Of a stretch of 64,000 nucleotides of DNA, positions 25,732-34,859 are shown in pieces (the stretch's first letter is position 1; every line of letters starts with the position of its first letter). The stretch lies in NCBI GenBank assembly GCA_023429995.1, contig JAEZCE010000027.1, positions 62,001-126,000 of the forward strand. Reading direction: 5' to 3'. This DNA is from Bacillota bacterium. Lineage in GTDB: Bacteria > Bacillota > UBA4882 > UBA8346. Under the pieces are notes generated by a model that was not told the origin of the DNA, did not search any database, and worked only from the letters and a program-made list of their open reading frames with translations. The translations under genes and the position numbers were made by a program.

Positions 25732-25776
25732 AGGGATCATCTTTCCGGGAAAAAAATTTTATGGCTCCAGTTCGCC

Positions 25777-25813
25777 AATAGCGCTTAACCCTTTGGGTAA
25801 GCGCTATTTTTTT
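25777..25813 (+). terminator. Intrinsic terminator after module A
   Basis: AATAGCGCTTAACCC and GGGTAAGCGCTATT form a strong stem with a TTT loop, followed by TTTTTTT. It separates module A from the ROK kinase gene. Confidence 0.9.
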
Positions 25814-26037
25814 GCCAGGGAATACTTGGTATTGAGAGCGTCATGGTTTATCGGCAGTAAGGCCGGAAGTAATCGAAAAACAGATATTTTGTGGGGATTG
25901 AAAGCTAACGGATAATTTGGGCATTTACAAAGGCATTTTAATTGGCTATAGTAAAAATATCATTTCATGGAGAGCGAATAGGCAACAGATTGAAATGAAA
26001 TTCATCTTTTATTGATTTGGGGAGGCAAAAGGGAATC

Positions 26038-27024
26038 ATGTCCTATAGGATCGGAATCGATATCGGCGGAACAAAATGCGCAGTCATCCTGGGAAGGATA
26101 TCCACTGGTGAAAAACCGGAAATTCTTGATAAAGTTATGTTTCCAACGGAAAGTTCCCGTGGGGTGACCTACACTTTGCAGCAGATTTTTATCAACGTCG
26201 AACAAATTTTAATTAAAAACAGTTTGAAAATCACCGATATTCAAAGCTTTGGCGTCAGTTGCGGCGGGCCTCTTGACAGCAAGCGGGGCGTAATCATGTC
26301 GCCGCCTAATTTGGTAGGTTGGGATAACATTAAGATTGTGGAAATCATTCAACAACGTTGGGGTGTGCAAACCCGGCTGCAAAACGATGCCAATGCATGC
26401 GCTTTAGCTGAATGGCGTTTTGGCGCAGGTGTGGGTTATCAAAACGTGGTTTTCTTAACGTTCGGAACTGGGATGGGAGCAGGACTTATTCTTAATAACC
26501 GCTTATATAGCGGAACCAATGACATGGCCGGTGAGATCGGACACATCCGGATGGCGGGCTTTGGGCCGGTAGGTTATGGTAAATCCGGTTCTTTTGAAGG
26601 CTTTTGCAGTGGAGGCGGATTGGCTCAATTGGCCAGGATAAAAGTTCTCGAAAAAATTCAGATGGGGGAGAAAGTCTCCTTTTGTTCAGGTATTCGTGAT
26701 CTGGAGAATTTGAATGCCAAAATTATCAGTGAAGCAGCTCGCGCCGGAGATGAACTAGCTCTGGAAATCTTCGGAATTTGCGGCCGGTACTTGGGGCAAG
26801 GGTTGGCGATCTTAATCGATATCTTAAATCCCGAAGCAATCATTATCGGTAGTGTTTTTACCCGATGCCGGGAGTTGTTGTGGGAACCGATGACCCAGGT
26901 AATCAACAGGGAGACCTTGAGTTTAACAAATGAGGTCTGTCGTATCGTCCCGGCCGGACTGGGAGAACAAATCGGGGACTATGCCGCCCTGGCGGTGGCT
27001 GCATATGATGGGAGCGAGGTTTAA
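26038..27024 (+). CDS. ROK family sugar kinase
   Basis: A 328-residue protein. It has the ATP-binding IGIDIGGTKCAV near residue 5, QNDANACALAEWRFG near 120 and TFGTGMGAGLI, then the ExGH motif in GEIGHIRMAGFG. The usual ROK zinc motif CxCGxxGCxE is absent; the equivalent stretch reads GYGKSGSFEGFCSGGGL, a pattern seen in a subgroup of ROK kinases. ROK kinases phosphorylate free sugars in the cytoplasm. The gene opens module B and is followed, 16 bases after its stop, by the SIS protein. The ATG at 26038 begins the family fold; GGGGAGG lies 12 bases upstream. Confidence 0.87.
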   Translation: MSYRIGIDIGGTKCAVILGRISTGEKPEILDKVMFPTESSRGVTYTLQQIFINVEQILIKNSLKITDIQSFGVSCGGPLDSKRGVIMSPPNLVGWDNIKIVEIIQQRWGVQTRLQNDANACALAEWRFGAGVGYQNVVFLTFGTGMGAGLILNNRLYSGTNDMAGEIGHIRMAGFGPVGYGKSGSFEGFCSGGGLAQLARIKVLEKIQMGEKVSFCSGIRDLENLNAKIISEAARAGDELALEIFGICGRYLGQGLAILIDILNPEAIIIGSVFTRCRELLWEPMTQVINRETLSLTNEVCRIVPAGLGEQIGDYAALAVAAYDGSEV

Positions 27025-27040
27025 TCATGGAGGCGAGCCA

Positions 27041-27688
27041 ATGAGAAATGAAACAAAAGTGATTTTTAATCAACTATTTGAAGATTATCCGAAATTGGAA
27101 ATTTGCAGCGAAAGCATTTTGGCAGCCTTTCATTTCATGCAACAATGCTACTCAAACGGAGGTAAAACGTTGATCTGCGGCAATGGCGGCAGTGCTGCCG
27201 ATGCCGAGCATATTGTCGGTGAATTAATGAAAGGTTTTTTATTGAAACGGGAGCCTACCCAAGGGGACAAGGAGAGATTCAAACGAGCTTTTCCTGAAGA
27301 ATATCAATATCTTACGTCCAATTTACAGCGAGCCCTGCCGGCGATTTCTTTGGTGAGTCAATCGGCTTTATCAACCGCTTTCATCAATGATGTTGCCCCG
27401 GATATGGTCTTTGCCCAGCAAGTGTTCGGATACGGGCGGGCCGGTGATGTATTCATCGGCATTAGCACCTCGGGAAACTCTAAAAATGTGGTGAATGCCG
27501 TCAAAGTCGCCAGGTCCTTGGGAATTCAGACTATCGGCTTGACGGGTGAAAACGGTGGTATGATGAAAGGCCTTTGCGATGTAACGATTACCGTTCCGGC
27601 CAAAGAAACTTTTAAAGTCCAGGAATATCATCTTCCGGTTTATCATGGACTCTGCGCTATGATTGAAAGAGAATTTTTCGGGGAATAA
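27041..27688 (+). CDS. GmhA-like SIS domain sugar-phosphate isomerase
   Basis: A 215-residue SIS-domain protein close in length to D-sedoheptulose-7-phosphate isomerase (GmhA, about 190-200). Landmarks are ICGNGGSAADAEHIVGEL near residue 45, FIGISTSGNSKNVVNAVKVA near 145 and ETFKVQEYHLPVYHGLC near the end. Insertions such as KREPTQGDKERFKRAFP lengthen it. In lipopolysaccharide-making cells GmhA starts ADP-heptose synthesis, but here the position between a ROK kinase and a sugar-sensing system argues for a catabolic isomerase. Both options remain open. The ATG at 27041 follows GGAGG by 7 bases. Confidence 0.85.
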   Translation: MRNETKVIFNQLFEDYPKLEICSESILAAFHFMQQCYSNGGKTLICGNGGSAADAEHIVGELMKGFLLKREPTQGDKERFKRAFPEEYQYLTSNLQRALPAISLVSQSALSTAFINDVAPDMVFAQQVFGYGRAGDVFIGISTSGNSKNVVNAVKVARSLGIQTIGLTGENGGMMKGLCDVTITVPAKETFKVQEYHLPVYHGLCAMIEREFFGE

Positions 27689-27811
27689 AATCCGGCCCCC
27701 GGTTAGAATATCTTGGCAGTCGACGATAAATTGATCTTCATAACGAATGGTGAGATAATGTATACTGATGATTCATTACAAAAATTCGGCGCGACGGATA
27801 TGGAGAGAACA

Positions 27812-29428
27812 ATGATCAAGGTTCTGATTGCGGATGATGAGGAAAAAGTTTGCACACTGATCTACAAATTGGTCAATTGGAAAGATTTTGATATGGAGGT
27901 CGTGGCGACAGCATACAACGGCATCGACGCACTGGAACGCATTGAAGAACTAAAGCCGGACCTGGTAATTACGGATATCCGTATGCCGGGTCATGACGGT
28001 ATTGAGCTTATCGCGAAGGCTAAGGAGATCAACGAGGGAATCGAGTTCATCATCATCAGTGGATACAGGCATTTTGAATATGCCCAAAGCGCTATCAGGT
28101 TCGGTGTTAGCGATTATCTGTTAAAGCCCCTCAAAAAAGAGGAATTAACCGCTACTCTTGAAAGGATCCGTTTGCATTGCAGGAGTCGCGCCGAACAACT
28201 ATCTGCCCAGGAACAACTGCGTTTGCGCATCAAGGACGATACCGGCAAACAAAGAGAACAATGGTTTGTGGATTTTTTGTCGAATTCCGGGGAAGCCAAA
28301 GCCGGTATTGAGGATTTGAATCAAAGGTATTGTTTTAAGTTTGTGAAGGGAATTTTTCAACTTGCGGCAATCAAGATCGATTGCCCCTATGAGAATTACA
28401 ACGCCGACAGCATTCAGGTGCTGTACGAAAAAATAGGAAAAATTTTGGATTCCAATATCCGCGACAGTTGTTATGAAATGGAAATTTACTGCCAAGATAC
28501 TATCGTTTATGTGCTATTGAATTATCCATTGGAAAACCGCCTCTTTTTACGCCGTTTGTTGAAAGGGCTCATGGCGGAACTTTCGGTTCAACAAACCGTA
28601 TTTGACAAAGTTTTTTTTACACTCTGCGTGGGCAGGCAAACCGAAGAGGTAGGAAAGTTGCATCAATATTTGCGCTCGATCCAGGATACCGTGTTTCAAA
28701 GATTGGTGGATGGAACGGGAAAAATGATTGAAGAAGCGCCTGCCGCTGAGGAATCTTTACCGATGAAGCAGGAATTCCTGTTGGGTGATTTCAGGCGGGG
28801 GATGTCCCAGGCCGTCGAATTACTGGATCTACAGGCTGCGGTAGCGGTGGTTGAGGCTTTGGAAAGATCTGTACCCACGAATGAAAAAACAAAGGGCAGT
28901 ATGATTTATAAATTGGTTTTGGCGGCCGGAGAGATGTTCATGGTCCTCATTAAAAACGCGCAGTATAATGTGGAAATTTCTCCGGAAAGCTATCAGGAGT
29001 TCAAAATTCGTTTGTCTCTCTGCAGAGATGGAAAACAGCTATTTGAATCCCTCAATTTATTAGTCGCCACCCAAATCGATTTTATTATCCAACAGAAAAA
29101 GCAGGCTGATAACAGGCCTATCCGGATAGCGAAGGAGTATATTCAAAGGAATTACATGAAACCGATTGGGCTGGAAGAAATCAGTGAAATGTTGGGGTTT
29201 AACCTTTCTTATTTTAGCGCGCTTTTCAAAAAAGAAACCGGAAAAAATTTCTTGGAGTATCTTACGGAAGTGCGAATTTCCAATGCCAAGGAGCTTTTAA
29301 GGGAAACGAATCTGAGCATTACGGAAATATGCAATAAAGTCGGCTATTTGGACCAAAAGCATTTTATCGCCACCTTTAAAAAATATGCCGGAATCAAACC
29401 CGGAGAGTTTCGAAAACTTTATTCTTAA
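27812..29428 (+). CDS. YesN-type response regulator with AraC DNA-binding domain (module B)
   Basis: A 538-residue protein with the same plan as the module A regulator: receiver domain with VLIADDEE and phospho-acceptor Asp55 in LVITDIRMP, YLLKPLKKEEL, a long middle region, and a C-terminal AraC-type double helix-turn-helix (GLEEISEMLGFNLSYFSALF, VGYLDQKHFIATFKK). Here the regulator precedes its kinase, the reverse of module A. The ATG at 27812 is chosen because GGAG lies 6 bases upstream and the receiver fold starts at once. It probably controls the following ABC genes. Confidence 0.9.
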   Translation: MIKVLIADDEEKVCTLIYKLVNWKDFDMEVVATAYNGIDALERIEELKPDLVITDIRMPGHDGIELIAKAKEINEGIEFIIISGYRHFEYAQSAIRFGVSDYLLKPLKKEELTATLERIRLHCRSRAEQLSAQEQLRLRIKDDTGKQREQWFVDFLSNSGEAKAGIEDLNQRYCFKFVKGIFQLAAIKIDCPYENYNADSIQVLYEKIGKILDSNIRDSCYEMEIYCQDTIVYVLLNYPLENRLFLRRLLKGLMAELSVQQTVFDKVFFTLCVGRQTEEVGKLHQYLRSIQDTVFQRLVDGTGKMIEEAPAAEESLPMKQEFLLGDFRRGMSQAVELLDLQAAVAVVEALERSVPTNEKTKGSMIYKLVLAAGEMFMVLIKNAQYNVEISPESYQEFKIRLSLCRDGKQLFESLNLLVATQIDFIIQQKKQADNRPIRIAKEYIQRNYMKPIGLEEISEMLGFNLSYFSALFKKETGKNFLEYLTEVRISNAKELLRETNLSITEICNKVGYLDQKHFIATFKKYAGIKPGEFRKLYS

Positions 29429-29463
29429 GAGTAGGCCATTCTTTTTTTTAGGAGAAAAAAGAC

Positions 29464-30507
29464 TTGGAACTAAAATGGAGCCGTTATTTATTTTACCGTT
29501 TCTTTCTGGCTGCCGCTGCAATGGGGATAACCATTATCCTGTTGCTGTTTTTTTTATCGATGGCCGTCGGTGAGGACACCCTCTATCTTTGGGTCGCCAT
29601 CGGCGGAACCATGGTTTTTGCGGCCGAAGTCTATGGAATGTATTCTCAAATCTATAAACCTTATGTCGAAACCCAAAAAATGCTGAATCTTTTTATTACC
29701 GGTTACACGGTTGAAGGTTTGTATGATATGCGATATTCTTTTACCCCCCAAATGGAACAGGCTCTTTTAAAGCTGAAGGGCTTCATCAACACCAATGAAA
29801 TATTAAGAGTAAGCAAGCGCCAGGCCCAGTTTTTGGCGCTGCAAAACCAGATCAATCCCCATTTTTTATACAACACTCTTGAAGGTATCCGCGGTGAAGC
29901 CCTCGGAGCCGGACTTGATAATGTGGCGGAAATGACGGAGGCGTTGGCCAGGTTTTTTCGATACACCATATCCAATTTGGATAATTTTGTTTTATTGGAA
30001 GATGAACTTTCCAATATTGAAAATTATTTTATTATCCAACAATACCGTTTCGGTTCCCGGTTGCAATTGGCTGTGGAGTATGACGATCCCCAAAATAGTC
30101 CGTCCATTCTAAGGTATAAGCTACCCAAGTTAACTTTACAACCGATTGTGGAAAATGCCATCATTCACGGAATCGAGCAGAAGGTAGGTACCGGTACGGT
30201 GGGCATTAAGCTGGAAACGACCCAAACCCGCCTTTTAATTACCATATCCGATGACGGTGTGGGTATGGATGAGCTCCGTTTACAGCAACTGAATGAAAAG
30301 TTGAACAATTCATCCTTTGACTACATCAAACCGGACTCGGAACAAAAGGGCGGCATTGCTGTGGTCAATGTCCACAAAAGGATTCAACTGTTATTTGGCG
30401 AGGAATACGGGATTTGCATATACAGCACGAAAGATGTGGGAACCGACGTGGAAATTACCCTTCCCTTGTTAACCAATATACAGGAACAGGCAATTCTTAA
30501 AGGGTAG
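29464..30507 (+). CDS. YesM-class histidine kinase without extracytoplasmic sensor (module B)
   Basis: A 347-residue kinase. Two hydrophobic helices lie at about residues 10-33 and 42-60, with only some 8 residues (VGEDTLYL) between them, so there is no room for an outside sensor domain; HAMP is also not evident. The catalytic part is complete: phospho-acceptor His133 in NQINPHFLYNTLEGIR, then PIVENAIIHG, SDDGVGMDELR and GGIAVVNVHKRI. Such short loops are typical of intramembrane-sensing kinases that take their signal from a transporter. The start is TTG, with AGGAG 9 bases upstream; the next in-frame ATG is inside the first helix. It directly precedes the degenerate RbsA-like gene. Confidence 0.88.
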   Translation: MELKWSRYLFYRFFLAAAAMGITIILLLFFLSMAVGEDTLYLWVAIGGTMVFAAEVYGMYSQIYKPYVETQKMLNLFITGYTVEGLYDMRYSFTPQMEQALLKLKGFINTNEILRVSKRQAQFLALQNQINPHFLYNTLEGIRGEALGAGLDNVAEMTEALARFFRYTISNLDNFVLLEDELSNIENYFIIQQYRFGSRLQLAVEYDDPQNSPSILRYKLPKLTLQPIVENAIIHGIEQKVGTGTVGIKLETTQTRLLITISDDGVGMDELRLQQLNEKLNNSSFDYIKPDSEQKGGIAVVNVHKRIQLLFGEEYGICIYSTKDVGTDVEITLPLLTNIQEQAILKG

Positions 30508-30561
30508 GACCCGTCCAAAAAGAATCAATAACCATAAAATATAAGGTGATTTTAAGAAAAA

Positions 30562-32070
30562 ATGCGACCGGAAATTTTACGCTTGGAAAAAGTGATCACC
30601 GCCGAAAACGGTGTGACTCTTTTAAATCATTTTAATCTCCATATTTTTCGAGGGGAGATTATGGGTCTGATTGCCATTAACCGGCATGGACTGGAAAGTT
30701 TGATCGAGTTGATCGGCAAAAACGGGCCCTTATATTATGGTTCGGTTTATTTTTGCGAGCAGCTGGTTAATAGCTATGCCCATAGCCCGCTGACGCGCAA
30801 TAAGATTGCAGTGATTGAAAAGCGTTCCAGCCTGATTGAAAATTTGACGGTGGCCGACAATATATATGTCATGCGCCGTGGTTTTAAAAAATATATTATT
30901 CATTCCAAAACTCTCAATTCACAGTTTAGGATGTTTGCCAAGGATATTGGAGTGAATTTACACGGGGATCAGCAAGTGCAAGGTTTAACCTACTATGAGA
31001 AATGTATTGTGGAATTGTTAAAAGCCACTATTGGCGGGGCTAAGCTCATCATTATCCGTGATATCAGCAACTTCATCAGTACCACGGATCTTATTAAGTT
31101 TCATAAACTCATGCAAACCTATAGCGGTTGGGGGGTTTCATTTTTATACATTTGCAGCCATCATCAGGAAGCTTTTTCAATTTGTGATAAAATCTGCTTA
31201 ATGGAAAATGGTAAAGCTCTGAAGGTTTTGGGAAAGGATGAATTCAGCGAAGAAAAAATCCTGCCCTTTACCACTGAATTTTATAAAAACTACCATGTCC
31301 GGCAGGCTCTGCCGGAATGGCTGAATGATTTTCCATGGGTTTACCGGGGAAAAGCCGCCGCTATCGGCAAAGGTTTTGACAATGAAAATCCGCCCAAGCC
31401 TTTCCAAAACCAACAGCAGGTGCTGGAGTTTGCGAATGTTTCCAGTGGAAGTATCCAGCACCTCACCTTTAACATCAAAGCGGGGGAATGTGTGGTCTTG
31501 CTGGACAAAAATAATACGGTTTACGCAGACATTCTGGCGTTGTTGAATTTTGGAAGAAAACCCGGGCAGGGACAAATTCTGTTGAACGGGGGGCCTCTCG
31601 CCAAAAAAGCCGACCCCAAATTGGGTTTTATCCCGGAAAAACCGACTCAAAATTTATTGTTCAAGGAAATGAGTTATTTAGATAATATGTGCTTCACATC
31701 GGACAGAAAACTACGGCCCTTTTGGATGCGCAAATCCATCAAAAAAAGTATCATCAAAGAATATCAGCCAAAGATAGGCCCGGATATCCTGGCCCAGGAT
31801 ATTAGCAAGCTATCGGTACAATCTCAGTATAGTCTGGTATATTATCGAATTCACTTGCAAAACCCGCAGGTTGCCGTTTGCGTTAACCCCTTTTTCGAGG
31901 CGGATATGAATATGCGTCTTCAAATCCGTAATTTACTGAAAATGATTCTGGATAAAAAAATCGCCGTCCTGATTCTAACCCTCAACTTATCCGATTCTCT
32001 CTTAATAGCGGACCGCCTTTTAGTCCTGGAAAACGGTTCCTTGGTTAATGAACTTTACAGCAGCAAGTGA
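30562..32070 (+). CDS. Degenerate RbsA-like double ABC protein lacking all nucleotide-binding motifs
   Basis: A 502-residue protein that aligns end to end with the RbsA-type ATPases of this window (FNLHIFRGEIMGLIA, ENLTVADNIYVMRRG, ICDKICLMENGKA, ADRLLVLENGSLVNEL). All ATPase motifs are gone. Walker A of half 1 is AINRHGLES (residues 38-46) and of half 2 LLDKNNTVY (313-321). Signatures are LTYYEK (142-147) and LSVQSQ (418-422 region). Walker B segments are LIIIRDI (162-168) and VAVCVNPF (437-444). The frame is uninterrupted over 1.5 kb and regularly spaced in the operon, so it looks maintained, not decaying. A regulatory or scaffolding role between transporter and kinase is inferred. Ribosome binding site is weak (AGGTG 15 bases upstream). 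Confidence 0.85.
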   Translation: MRPEILRLEKVITAENGVTLLNHFNLHIFRGEIMGLIAINRHGLESLIELIGKNGPLYYGSVYFCEQLVNSYAHSPLTRNKIAVIEKRSSLIENLTVADNIYVMRRGFKKYIIHSKTLNSQFRMFAKDIGVNLHGDQQVQGLTYYEKCIVELLKATIGGAKLIIIRDISNFISTTDLIKFHKLMQTYSGWGVSFLYICSHHQEAFSICDKICLMENGKALKVLGKDEFSEEKILPFTTEFYKNYHVRQALPEWLNDFPWVYRGKAAAIGKGFDNENPPKPFQNQQQVLEFANVSSGSIQHLTFNIKAGECVVLLDKNNTVYADILALLNFGRKPGQGQILLNGGPLAKKADPKLGFIPEKPTQNLLFKEMSYLDNMCFTSDRKLRPFWMRKSIKKSIIKEYQPKIGPDILAQDISKLSVQSQYSLVYYRIHLQNPQVAVCVNPFFEADMNMRLQIRNLLKMILDKKIAVLILTLNLSDSLLIADRLLVLENGSLVNELYSSK

Positions 32071-32244
32071 GTGTGAGGCTCTCTCCAAGCTGAGCCGGAA
32101 TTTTCTGTGAACGCCGAAAAAACAAACTTCAAAAAAATCCACCCTGATTTCCAAAAAACCCCCCCATCCGCAAGTTTTAACTTTTTGTTATAATCTATTC
32201 ATCGAATTGAAAACAAATCCATCTCTTAAAGACAGGTGAATGAA

Positions 32245-33753
32245 GTGACGGACTATATTGTTGCTATGGAACATATTTTCAAATCATTTTCCGGGGTGAA
32301 GGCATTAGATGATGTTTCATTTTATTTAAAATCCGGCGAAGTGATGGCTCTTCTGGGGGAAAACGGCGCCGGCAAATCCACCCTGATGAAGATTCTCTCC
32401 GGCGTATATACGCGCGATAGTGGAGAAATCAGTATTTTCGGAAAAAAGGTGGGCGACATGACTCCCCACAAGGCACAGGCTCTGGGAGTCGCCATTATCC
32501 ACCAGGAACTGAATATGTGTTCCCATCTTACGGTGGCCGAAAACATCTTCCTGGGCAGGGAAAAGAGCCATCATGGAGTTTTATCAACCCAATCGATGAA
32601 CACGGAAGCCCGTGAACTGTTAAACCGGTTAAAGATAGACATCGATCCCCAAACAGTGGTCGGAGATTTATCCGTATCCAAACAGCAAATGGTGGAAATT
32701 GCCAAGGCGCTTCACACCAATGCCAAAGTGCTGATTATGGATGAGCCCACCAGCGCCTTAACGAGCAAGGAAATCGAGGAACTTTTCACTATTATCAGGG
32801 ATTTAAAGAAGAATGGCTGCGGGATAGTATATATTTCACACCGTTTGGAAGAGTTGCAGTATATTGTGGACCGGGTAACCATCATGCGAGACGGCAAGTT
32901 TGTGATGAGCGAAGATTTTAAGAAACTAATCATGCCGGAGATCATTTCCAATATGGTCGGACGGGAAATCAAAGAAAAATTCCCGCGGGTAAAAACCGCA
33001 CGCGGCAAGAAAGTCTTCGCGGTAAAAAACATTAATGCCGGAAAAATGGTTCGAGACATCAGTTTTGAGTTATACGAAGGGGAAATTGTGGGAATCGCAG
33101 GTTTGATGGGAGCAGGGCGTACTGAAACCACCCGGGCGATTTTCGGAGTGGACCCGAAGGATTCCGGGGAAATTTTTATTAACGGAGAGCCGGTTACGAT
33201 TAACTGCCCGATGGACGCCATCAAGGCCGGATTGGTTTTGGCACCTGAGGATCGTAAGAAAGACGGGCTTTGCACGGGCCTGTCCATCAAGGAGAATATC
33301 GCTCTGCCGAACCTAGACATCCTCTGCAATACCCTGGGCGTGGTCAACCAGAAAAAAGAAGCGCAAATGATCGAAAAAGCCGTTTCCAGTCTCAATATAA
33401 AACTGGCAAGTCCCGAAAATGACGCCGCCAGTCTTTCAGGCGGCAACCAGCAAAAACTGGTTGTTGGAAAATGGCTGGCCAGAAATTCAAAGGTGGTCAT
33501 TTTTGACGAACCAACCCGCGGGATAGACGTTGCCGCCAAGGTTGAAATCTATAATATCATGAATGAGCTGAAACAGCAAGGAATCGGTGTATTGTTCGTG
33601 TCATCGGAAATGCCGGAAATCATGGGTATCAGTGACCGAATATTGGTGATGTGCGACGGAAAGATTACCGGCGAACTGGACCAGGAACAGGCGACCCAAA
33701 ACAAGATCTTGGAGTATGCCACTCAATTTGAAAGCAAAGATATAGCCAGCTAA
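32245..33753 (+). CDS. RbsA-type sugar ABC transporter ATPase (module B)
   Basis: About 502 residues with two fused cassettes. Half 1 is intact: GENGAGKST, IIHQELNMC, LSVSKQQMVEIAKAL and LIMDEPTSAL. Half 2 has the usual RbsA-family loop GLMGAGRTE, LSGGNQQKL and VIFDEPTRGIDVAAK. It powers the module B permease. The GTG at 32245 lies 6 bases after AGGTG; another GTG at 32236 is inside that site. It follows the dead paralogue after a 174-base gap that contains a TATAAT at 32189-32194 without a clear -35, so it might have its own promoter. Confidence 0.9.
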   Translation: MTDYIVAMEHIFKSFSGVKALDDVSFYLKSGEVMALLGENGAGKSTLMKILSGVYTRDSGEISIFGKKVGDMTPHKAQALGVAIIHQELNMCSHLTVAENIFLGREKSHHGVLSTQSMNTEARELLNRLKIDIDPQTVVGDLSVSKQQMVEIAKALHTNAKVLIMDEPTSALTSKEIEELFTIIRDLKKNGCGIVYISHRLEELQYIVDRVTIMRDGKFVMSEDFKKLIMPEIISNMVGREIKEKFPRVKTARGKKVFAVKNINAGKMVRDISFELYEGEIVGIAGLMGAGRTETTRAIFGVDPKDSGEIFINGEPVTINCPMDAIKAGLVLAPEDRKKDGLCTGLSIKENIALPNLDILCNTLGVVNQKKEAQMIEKAVSSLNIKLASPENDAASLSGGNQQKLVVGKWLARNSKVVIFDEPTRGIDVAAKVEIYNIMNELKQQGIGVLFVSSEMPEIMGISDRILVMCDGKITGELDQEQATQNKILEYATQFESKDIAS

Positions 33754-33784
33754 AAAGTATCAAATAAATTCGAGGTAAAAAATA

Positions 33785-34816
33785 ATGGGAAATAATATAC
33801 TGAAGAGATTATTCAACATCCGCGGAATGGGTCAGGTTATTACGGTTGGTATCGGTCTAATTGTAATGTGTGTGGTTTTCGGAATTATCAATCCCTTGTT
33901 TTTTTCGCCGGTCAATGTTGCCAACCTTTTGCGGCAAATCGCGCCGATTCTTTTAATCGGTATCGCTCAGTCTTATGTCCTGATTACGGGAAACATCGAC
34001 CTTTCCATCGGCTCGGTGGTCGGCATGAGCTGCATGGTGTCGGCGACTTTGATGACCCGTGGCGTCGACCCTTGGGTCGCGGCTGGAATCACCATGGTTA
34101 TTTGCCTGTTAACCGGCGCCCTCAACGGTTTCCTGGTTTCCGGTTGCAAACTGCCTTCATTTATTGCGACTTTGGGTACCATGACCATAGCGCGGGGCGT
34201 GGCCCAAATTGTCAATAATAATTATAATACCAATTTAATCGGCGACGGCCCCGTTGCCAATGCTTTCCGTGATTTTTTCTACTACGGAAAAACTTTCGGC
34301 ATCTTTAACCCGATCCTTATCGCCATTGTATTATGGCTTATTTTCAACTTCTTGCTCAGTAAGACCCGTACCGGACGGCATATTTACGCTACGGGAAGTA
34401 ATTTGGAAGCCGCGCGCCTTTCCGGTGTTAATACTTTGAACACGGTGATCAAGGCCTATGCGGTCAGCGCATTTTGCGCCGGTGTTGTTGGACTCATCAT
34501 CTGCGCCACCACGGGCATGGGAACCATGGATGCGGGTAATTCCTATGAACTCTATGCCGTTGCGGCGGCAGTTATCGGTGGTGTCAGTACCCTAGGAGGA
34601 CAGGGGATTTTGCTTGGCACCGTTGTTGGAGCATGTATTTGGGGCGCTTTGGCTAACGGTCTGCAATTTGCAGGCGCGCCGGTGGCCATCCGAAATATTG
34701 TGATCGGTATTATTGTTGTGTTATCCGTATTCATGGATGTTATTGTCCGCTCCAGAAGAACGGAAAAAACCAAAACCAAAACAACTGCTAACCCGCAGGT
34801 GGTAACCCCGAGTTAA
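33785..34816 (+). CDS. RbsC-type sugar ABC transporter permease (module B)
   Basis: A 343-residue polytopic permease with PILLIGIAQSYVLITGNIDL, KLPSFIATLGTMTIARGVAQ, RHIYATGSNLEAARLSG and AAAVIGGVSTLGGQG, all typical of the ribose-family permeases. The C-terminal tail is basic and Thr/Lys-rich (RSRRTEKTKTKTTANPQ). It forms the channel with the module B ATPase, 31 bases upstream, and receives substrate from the binding protein that follows. Confidence 0.9.
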   Translation: MGNNILKRLFNIRGMGQVITVGIGLIVMCVVFGIINPLFFSPVNVANLLRQIAPILLIGIAQSYVLITGNIDLSIGSVVGMSCMVSATLMTRGVDPWVAAGITMVICLLTGALNGFLVSGCKLPSFIATLGTMTIARGVAQIVNNNYNTNLIGDGPVANAFRDFFYYGKTFGIFNPILIAIVLWLIFNFLLSKTRTGRHIYATGSNLEAARLSGVNTLNTVIKAYAVSAFCAGVVGLIICATTGMGTMDAGNSYELYAVAAAVIGGVSTLGGQGILLGTVVGACIWGALANGLQFAGAPVAIRNIVIGIIVVLSVFMDVIVRSRRTEKTKTKTTANPQVVTPS

Positions 34817-34859
34817 TAAAAGCCTCAAGGCTTTTATATAAAAAAGGAGGAAAAAGTTG

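Noticed and set aside
27041..27688. Assigning the SIS protein to ADP-heptose (LPS) synthesis as true GmhA
   Set aside because: A diderm could need it, but no other heptose gene is nearby and the neighbours are a sugar kinase and a sugar-sensing system.
32712..33539. Long antisense open frame (275 codons) in the module B ATPase gene
   Set aside because: It is a mirror of the RbsA coding strand; it has no ribosome binding site and an unlikely composition.
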